Assembly (NCBI GenBank): GCA_017794825.1
Contig: CP051237.1
Coordinates: 5,102,501-5,166,500, forward strand
Direction of reading: 5' to 3'
From: Pararhizobium sp.
GTDB lineage: Bacteria; Pseudomonadota; Alphaproteobacteria; Rhizobiales; Rhizobiaceae
DNA: 64,000 bases
Of this stretch, positions 60,305 through 64,000 are shown one piece after another. The position numbers and the translations under genes were made by a program. Every line of letters begins with the position of its first letter. Positions within the stretch are counted from its first letter, which is position 1. The notes beneath the pieces were generated by a model. It worked only from the letters and a program-made list of their open reading frames with translations, had not been told where the DNA came from and made no database searches.

Positions 60305-60805
60305 ATGCATAGCCAGCTACTCAAGGTGCGGGCCGATATTCAAAATCCCGAAACCGGGATCGACAACAGGAAGAAAGTCGTCGCCAACATGGCGTCCTGT
60401 CTGTCGGACAGCTATTTGTTGATGGTCAAGACGCAGGGTTATCACTGGAATGTCGTCGGACCGTTGTTCCGATCCATCCATCTTTTGACGGAAGACCACT
60501 ATAACAATCTCTTTGCAGCAATCGACGAATTGGCCGAACGTATCAGAGCGCTTGGATTCCCTTCACCCTCCAGCGTCACCGAGATGATCGCCTTGAGCGC
60601 CATCCAGGAGGACACTGAAAATCCGACCGCGGAAGAGATGCTCGATAATCTGGTTAGGGACCACGGAGTTGTGGCTCGTCGTTTCCGGGAGTGTATCTCA
60701 CGCGCCGAAGAAGCAGACGATGTCGTGTCTGCCGACATGTTGACCCGGCGCATCGAGTTCCACGAAAAGGCGATCTGGATGCTGAGCGCCGTCAAGTCCG
60801 AATAA
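60305..60805 (+). CDS. dps: Dps-family ferritin-like protein
   Basis: A 166-residue Dps, a dodecameric mini-ferritin that oxidises iron and protects DNA in starvation. The ferroxidase signature is complete: KTQGYHWNVVGPLFRSIHLLTEDHYNN and AIDELAERIRALG. The ATG at 60305 has AAAGGA about 11 bases upstream; it would be transcribed from the EcfG-type promoter at 60217 and is followed by a strong terminator. Confidence 0.95.
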   Translation: MHSQLLKVRADIQNPETGIDNRKKVVANMASCLSDSYLLMVKTQGYHWNVVGPLFRSIHLLTEDHYNNLFAAIDELAERIRALGFPSPSSVTEMIALSAIQEDTENPTAEEMLDNLVRDHGVVARRFRECISRAEEADDVVSADMLTRRIEFHEKAIWMLSAVKSE

Positions 60806-60880
60806 GCAGCTTGCCAGGGCCGGTTGCGACCGTAACCGACACCCTGCATAACCTGCAGAAAATCAAATTTGCTTTCACGC

Positions 60881-60918
60881 AGTCGGCTTTTTGTTCCGCA
60901 AAAAGCCGATTGTTTTTA
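60881..60918 (+). terminator. rho-independent terminator of dps
   Basis: AGTCGGCTTTTTG pairs with CAAAAAGCCGATT around a 5-base loop, followed by GTTTTT. Confidence 0.88.
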
Positions 60919-60977
60919 TGTGTTTGAAGGAAATCGCCGTCCATGCAAATGGGCTCCGCAGAAAGATAAATCTGAGT

Positions 60978-61002
60978 GGAACCCATTTGCCGTTTGGTCG
61001 TT
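60978..61002 (+). promoter_or_regulatory. EcfG-type promoter of the PRC-barrel gene
   Basis: GGAAC at 60978-60982 and CGTT at 60999-61002 with a 16-bp spacer, 75 bases before the start codon. Same consensus as the dps promoter. Confidence 0.78.
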
Positions 61003-61077
61003 TTGTTTACGAACGCCGAGGCAGTCGGATGCTTGATCGGCTGTTCTCAAAACTGCCAGACGAAGAGGAGTATAACA

Positions 61078-62100
61078 ATGAAACGGATTATCGCAACAAC
61101 TGCAGTTGCACTGATGCTTGGTACGTCCGCCTTTGCGAGCGACGCCAATACGTCCGCCAACACCATGCTCAACACCTACGCTGCTGAACAGCCCGGCGAC
61201 GTCTTCGCCACAGAATTCATCGGCATGCGCATCTACTCTGCTGAAAGCGAATGGAGTTCCTGGGAGGAAGGCGCACGTGTTGAACCGGGCGCAAATGCCG
61301 ACTGGGACGACATCGGCGAAGTTGATGACGTCATCATCGGCGACGATGGTCAGGTGAAGGCGGTTCTTCTCGGCGTGGGCGGCTTCATCGGAATCGGCGA
61401 GAAGAAGATCGCTGTTCCAATGGACCAGATCAAAACCGTTTACGAAGGTGAGGGCGACGACTATTTCCTCGTTGTCAGCACCAACAAGGAAACGTTGACC
61501 AACGCCGAGCCGTTTCAGCGCGCTGAAGACAGCGAAATGGCTGCAGCCGATACGGAAACCATGGATAATACAGCCGACATGACGGATGAACCGGAAGCCG
61601 ACGTGGTGGCGACGGACACTGGCGAACCGGTGGACAACGCCGATACGGCCGAAACAACAGAAGCCACGAAGACTGATCGTGTTGCGTCTTCCGATACGAC
61701 CGGCTCATCCATGACCGGCAAGGACGATATGACTACAGGCAGTGTGTCAGATGACGGAGCCGCTTGGGCCGAACGCGATATGCTTACCCGTCCCCAGATG
61801 ACTCGCGAAGGCTTCAACGAAGCGAGCTATGATGAACTGACCGCCGAAGATCTGGAAGGCGCTCGGGTGTATGGGAACAACGACGAAGATGTCGGTGAGA
61901 TTGATCGCCTTGTCCTTAATGATGATGGACAGATCCAGACCGTTGTAATCGACGTTGGTGGTTTTCTGGGAATGGGCGAACATCCTGTTGGCGTGACCAT
62001 GGACGAGTTGCAGATCTTGCGCGACGCCAACGGGTCAGTGCGTATCTACATCGACTCGAACGAGGAAGTTCTCGAAGGTCAGCCTGCTTATCGCAGCTAA
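61078..62100 (+). CDS. exported protein with two PRC-barrel domains
   Basis: A 340-residue protein with signal peptide MKRIIATTAVALMLGTSAFA. Two PRC-barrel domains (about residues 45-125 and 250-335) carry repeated signatures: IGEVDDVIIGDDGQVKAVLLGVGGFIGIGEK and VGEIDRLVLNDDGQIQTVV, then GGFLGMGEHPVGV. Between them is a disordered acidic linker rich in Asp, Glu and Thr (about 140-245). GAGGAG precedes the ATG. Such periplasmic PRC-barrel proteins are frequent members of stress regulons, in line with its EcfG promoter; a molecular role is unknown. Confidence 0.9.
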   Translation: MKRIIATTAVALMLGTSAFASDANTSANTMLNTYAAEQPGDVFATEFIGMRIYSAESEWSSWEEGARVEPGANADWDDIGEVDDVIIGDDGQVKAVLLGVGGFIGIGEKKIAVPMDQIKTVYEGEGDDYFLVVSTNKETLTNAEPFQRAEDSEMAAADTETMDNTADMTDEPEADVVATDTGEPVDNADTAETTEATKTDRVASSDTTGSSMTGKDDMTTGSVSDDGAAWAERDMLTRPQMTREGFNEASYDELTAEDLEGARVYGNNDEDVGEIDRLVLNDDGQIQTVVIDVGGFLGMGEHPVGVTMDELQILRDANGSVRIYIDSNEEVLEGQPAYRS

Positions 62101-62123
62101 CTTGTTCGGACATTTCCCATGGT

Positions 62124-62160
62124 AAACAGGCCGCCTCGCGCGGCCTGTTTTCATTTTGTT
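62124..62160 (+). terminator. rho-independent terminator of the PRC-barrel gene
   Basis: AAACAGGCCG pairs with CGGCCTGTTT around a 7-base loop, followed by TCATTTTGTT. Confidence 0.85.
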
Positions 62161-62245
62161 CGCAACCAATGAGGTAGTGCCGCGTTAATCAGCCCATGGG
62201 GTCGGTACAGTCCGGTGGCATGACATTCTAAACTGATGGGAAAAG

Positions 62246-63394
62246 ATGGTGTCGGATACGCCTAAACAGACAGAACCTGACACAAAGCCGGTGATCGTGC
62301 ATACAGGAGCGGCCTCGTCGCGATTTATAGCTCTAATCGCCGGATGCGCCGCGCTCTATCTCGGCAAGAGCTTCCTTTTGCCCGTCACGCTTGCGGTTAT
62401 CGTCGCTTTAACACTGGGGCCGCTTGTCTATACGGCGCGACGGCTTCATGTTCCGTCTTTCGTGACGGCGGCGTTTCTCCTGTTTCTTTGTGGAGCCGGC
62501 ATCCTTGCCGGCGCTGTCACCCTGGCGGCGCCTTTGGCCGAGTTTATCGCCGATGCGCCCAAGATTGGTGAGGAACTCAAGGATAAATTGAAGAGTATCC
62601 GCGAGCCGGTGGAATCAATCAATTCAGTTGGCGAGGAGGTGGAGAAACTTGCCGGATCCGGAGACGATCCAACGGCGAGCAAAGTTGTCGTCAAGGGACC
62701 TGGACTCATGACGCGGGCGGCGGATGACATCATGGTCATTTCTGCGACGGTCGTCCTGACGCTGGTCCTGAGCTTTTTCCTTCTGATATCGAGAGATATG
62801 TTTCTCCGAAAGGCGATCCGAATATTTCCACGCCTCAGCGACAAGAAACGCATTTTTGCCCTGATTACGGATATCGAGCATGACGTTTCTCGTTATCTGT
62901 TAACCGTCGCAATCATTAATGGCGGTCTTGGAATTTGCGTCGGAATTTCCTTTTATGTCCTCGGAGTTCCTACGCCGCACCTTTGGGCAGTGCTCGCCGC
63001 CCTATTGAATTTCCTGCCTTATATCGGCGCGCTTACGGGCGTTATGCTGGCATTCGGCGTATCGCTGCTAACCTTCGATTCTATCTCCCATGCATTGGTG
63101 CCGGCCCTGACCTATCTCGTCTTCACCACTATCGAAGGCCAGTTCGTTACGCCGATGGTTCTTGGTCGTCGGTTCTCCATGAACACTGTCGCCATTTTGA
63201 TATCGATTGCATTTTTCGGCTTCATCTGGGGGCCAATCGGAGTGCTGGTGGCGGTTCCGCTTCTGATCATCTTCAAGGGTATTTGTGAGCGGGTCGAAAG
63301 CCTCCGTCATATTGGCGAGTTTCTATCCGGAGAACAGCTGCCGCCGGATGAAGCGGACGAAGGCGCTGCAAAGAAGCCGGCGCTAAATCGTTAG
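62246..63394 (+). CDS. AI-2E family transporter
   Basis: A 382-residue membrane protein of the AI-2E/PerM (UPF0118) family. About eight transmembrane helices are visible (from FIALIAGCAALYLGKSFLLPV to IGVLVAVPLLIIFKGI), with the family sentence FLPYIGALTGVMLAFGVSLL and TIEGQFVTPMVLGRRFSMN. A cytoplasmic or periplasmic helical hairpin lies at about 100-160. Members include a quorum-signal exporter and Na+(Li+)/H+ antiporters; the substrate here is open. Confidence 0.92.
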   Translation: MVSDTPKQTEPDTKPVIVHTGAASSRFIALIAGCAALYLGKSFLLPVTLAVIVALTLGPLVYTARRLHVPSFVTAAFLLFLCGAGILAGAVTLAAPLAEFIADAPKIGEELKDKLKSIREPVESINSVGEEVEKLAGSGDDPTASKVVVKGPGLMTRAADDIMVISATVVLTLVLSFFLLISRDMFLRKAIRIFPRLSDKKRIFALITDIEHDVSRYLLTVAIINGGLGICVGISFYVLGVPTPHLWAVLAALLNFLPYIGALTGVMLAFGVSLLTFDSISHALVPALTYLVFTTIEGQFVTPMVLGRRFSMNTVAILISIAFFGFIWGPIGVLVAVPLLIIFKGICERVESLRHIGEFLSGEQLPPDEADEGAAKKPALNR

Positions 63395-63465
63395 GCAGGG
63401 ATCGGGCTTCGGAGTACCCTGAATTCCAGGGACACGGCGCCGGAACCTGTCCACCATAGATTTTC

Positions 63466-63490
63466 GGAACAAATCAACATTTCACCGGTT
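63466..63490 (+). promoter_or_regulatory. possible EcfG-type promoter of the phasin-like gene
   Basis: GGAAC at 63466-63470 and GGTT at 63487-63490 with a 16-bp spacer; one base off the CGTT consensus. It is 41 bases before the start codon at 63532. Confidence 0.5.
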
Positions 63491-63531
63491 ATTTGATCAA
63501 GATTGAAACCGGATGCCTTCGGGAGCACAAA

Positions 63532-64000
63532 ATGGAAAAACAGCACAATAACGATACGATAGGGCAGGGTGCAACAACTGCGAAACCGTCAAAGGCGACC
63601 GCTCAAGCGGCTGACTTTGTCAAACAGACCGCTGACCGGGCGGGGGCAATGGCTTCCGACGTAGCGGACACAATTTCGGAGGCGGCGTCAGATTTTGGAG
63701 ACACGGTCGCCCAAAACGCCGAAAAAACACAAAATGAAGCCCTGAAAAAAGTCGCTGAGGGAACCGAAAGGACTGTCAATAAAGGCAAGTCCTTCACTCA
63801 GGATTTTCTTCTGTCGCTCAGCCGCGCCTTCGAGGCGGGAAGCCGCAGTCTTGAAAGCGACGGCATGGCGTCCACCGCGAGCTATGCGCGGGCTACCGGG
63901 AAAGGGCTGGAGACCGCTGCCGATGAGGTCGATGGTCTCGATTCCGCCAGTGTCGCGCACCGCGTCGAAACATTCGTAAGAGAGCGTCCGTTTCAAACAG
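63532..64000 (+). CDS. phasin/nutrient-deprivation-induced type protein, partial
   Basis: At least 156 residues, open to the window end, starting with an ATG and GGGAGC upstream. Composition is Ala, Thr, Glu, Lys rich with a long amphipathic helix (residues 20-80: AADFVKQTADRAGAMASDVADTI-type heptads), and ends with VETFVRERPFQT, which in related rhizobial proteins precedes a C-terminal membrane helix. I take it as a phasin- or nutrient-deprivation-induced-like protein. The C terminus is missing, so the family call is tentative. Confidence 0.7.
   Translation, partial: MEKQHNNDTIGQGATTAKPSKATAQAADFVKQTADRAGAMASDVADTISEAASDFGDTVAQNAEKTQNEALKKVAEGTERTVNKGKSFTQDFLLSLSRAFEAGSRSLESDGMASTASYARATGKGLETAADEVDGLDSASVAHRVETFVRERPFQT

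Noticed and set aside
1..64000. CRISPR arrays, tRNA or rRNA genes, prophage
   Set aside because: No regular spacer array, cloverleaf-like unit, rRNA stretch or phage structural gene was recognised on either strand.

Overview
The window is GC-rich, densely packed bacterial chromosomal DNA that looks like an alphaproteobacterium of the order Hyphomicrobiales (Rhizobiales). The evidence is a DUF6105-type small membrane protein next to ruvX, gatC-gatA, a B12-dependent ribonucleotide reductase, a pyrB gene paired with a dihydroorotase-like pyrC that lacks its metal site, GGAAC-N16/17-CGTT promoters of the EcfG general stress type, and a phasin or nutrient-deprivation-type protein. The species cannot be named from sequence alone. 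No tRNA, rRNA, CRISPR array or prophage was seen.

Layout. 0-9.7 kb: a minus-strand catabolic series (amidohydrolase, acyl-CoA ligase, tandem alpha/beta hydrolase, FAD oxidase, preceded by a GST) and a small NTF2-like/SDR/secreted hydrolase group read divergently from a LysR gene. 9.7-14.1 kb: DUF5996-GNAT fusion, pirin, and a LysR regulator divergent from a chloroperoxidase-like hydrolase. 14.2-17.9 kb: a folate-independent methionine synthase locus (MesX/DUF1852, MesD, flavin reductase-like protein, MetR-like regulator). 18.1-19.2 kb: an IS630-family element with a frameshifted transposase. 19.2-20.8 kb: an SDR-TetR operon with two perfect 17-bp operators. 20.9-25.4 kb: CdsA/PlsC/CDP-alcohol transferase phospholipid genes, then pyrC' and pyrB. 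25.6-31.8 kb: acyl-CoA dehydrogenase, AEC transporter, DUF6105, RuvX, UPF0173 hydrolase, methyltransferase, DUF922 protease and a VOC protein. 31.9-33.5 kb: a cytosine-5 DNA methyltransferase with a Vsr endonuclease. 33.7-37.4 kb: a small secreted protein, a hybrid PAS histidine kinase with a transposase-like HTH at its N terminus, and an OmpR-type regulator. 37.5-39.5 kb: zinc-ribbon/MBL protein and a secreted PHB-depolymerase-like esterase.

39.8-46.1 kb is conspicuously AT-rich and unlike its surroundings. It holds a tightly overlapped operon of a Ser/Thr kinase-SF1 helicase fusion, a winged-helix/PLD-like protein and a PP2C phosphatase. This is the strongest candidate for an undescribed system, possibly antiphage or stress-related. 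Its kinase is interrupted by a single in-frame TAA at the kinase hinge.

46.1-51.5 kb returns to housekeeping genes: gatC, gatA, a Tat-exported beta-carbonic anhydrase, an array of palindromic repeats, cysK and a small secreted protein. 51.5-57.4 kb: NrdJ with NrdR-type boxes, a haloalkane dehalogenase and xanthine phosphoribosyltransferase. 57.5-64 kb reads as a stress block (tandem UspA with an FNR/FixK-type box, CinA-like protein, small protein, Dps, PRC-barrel protein, AI-2E transporter, phasin-like protein) with EcfG-type promoters in front of at least dps and the PRC-barrel gene.
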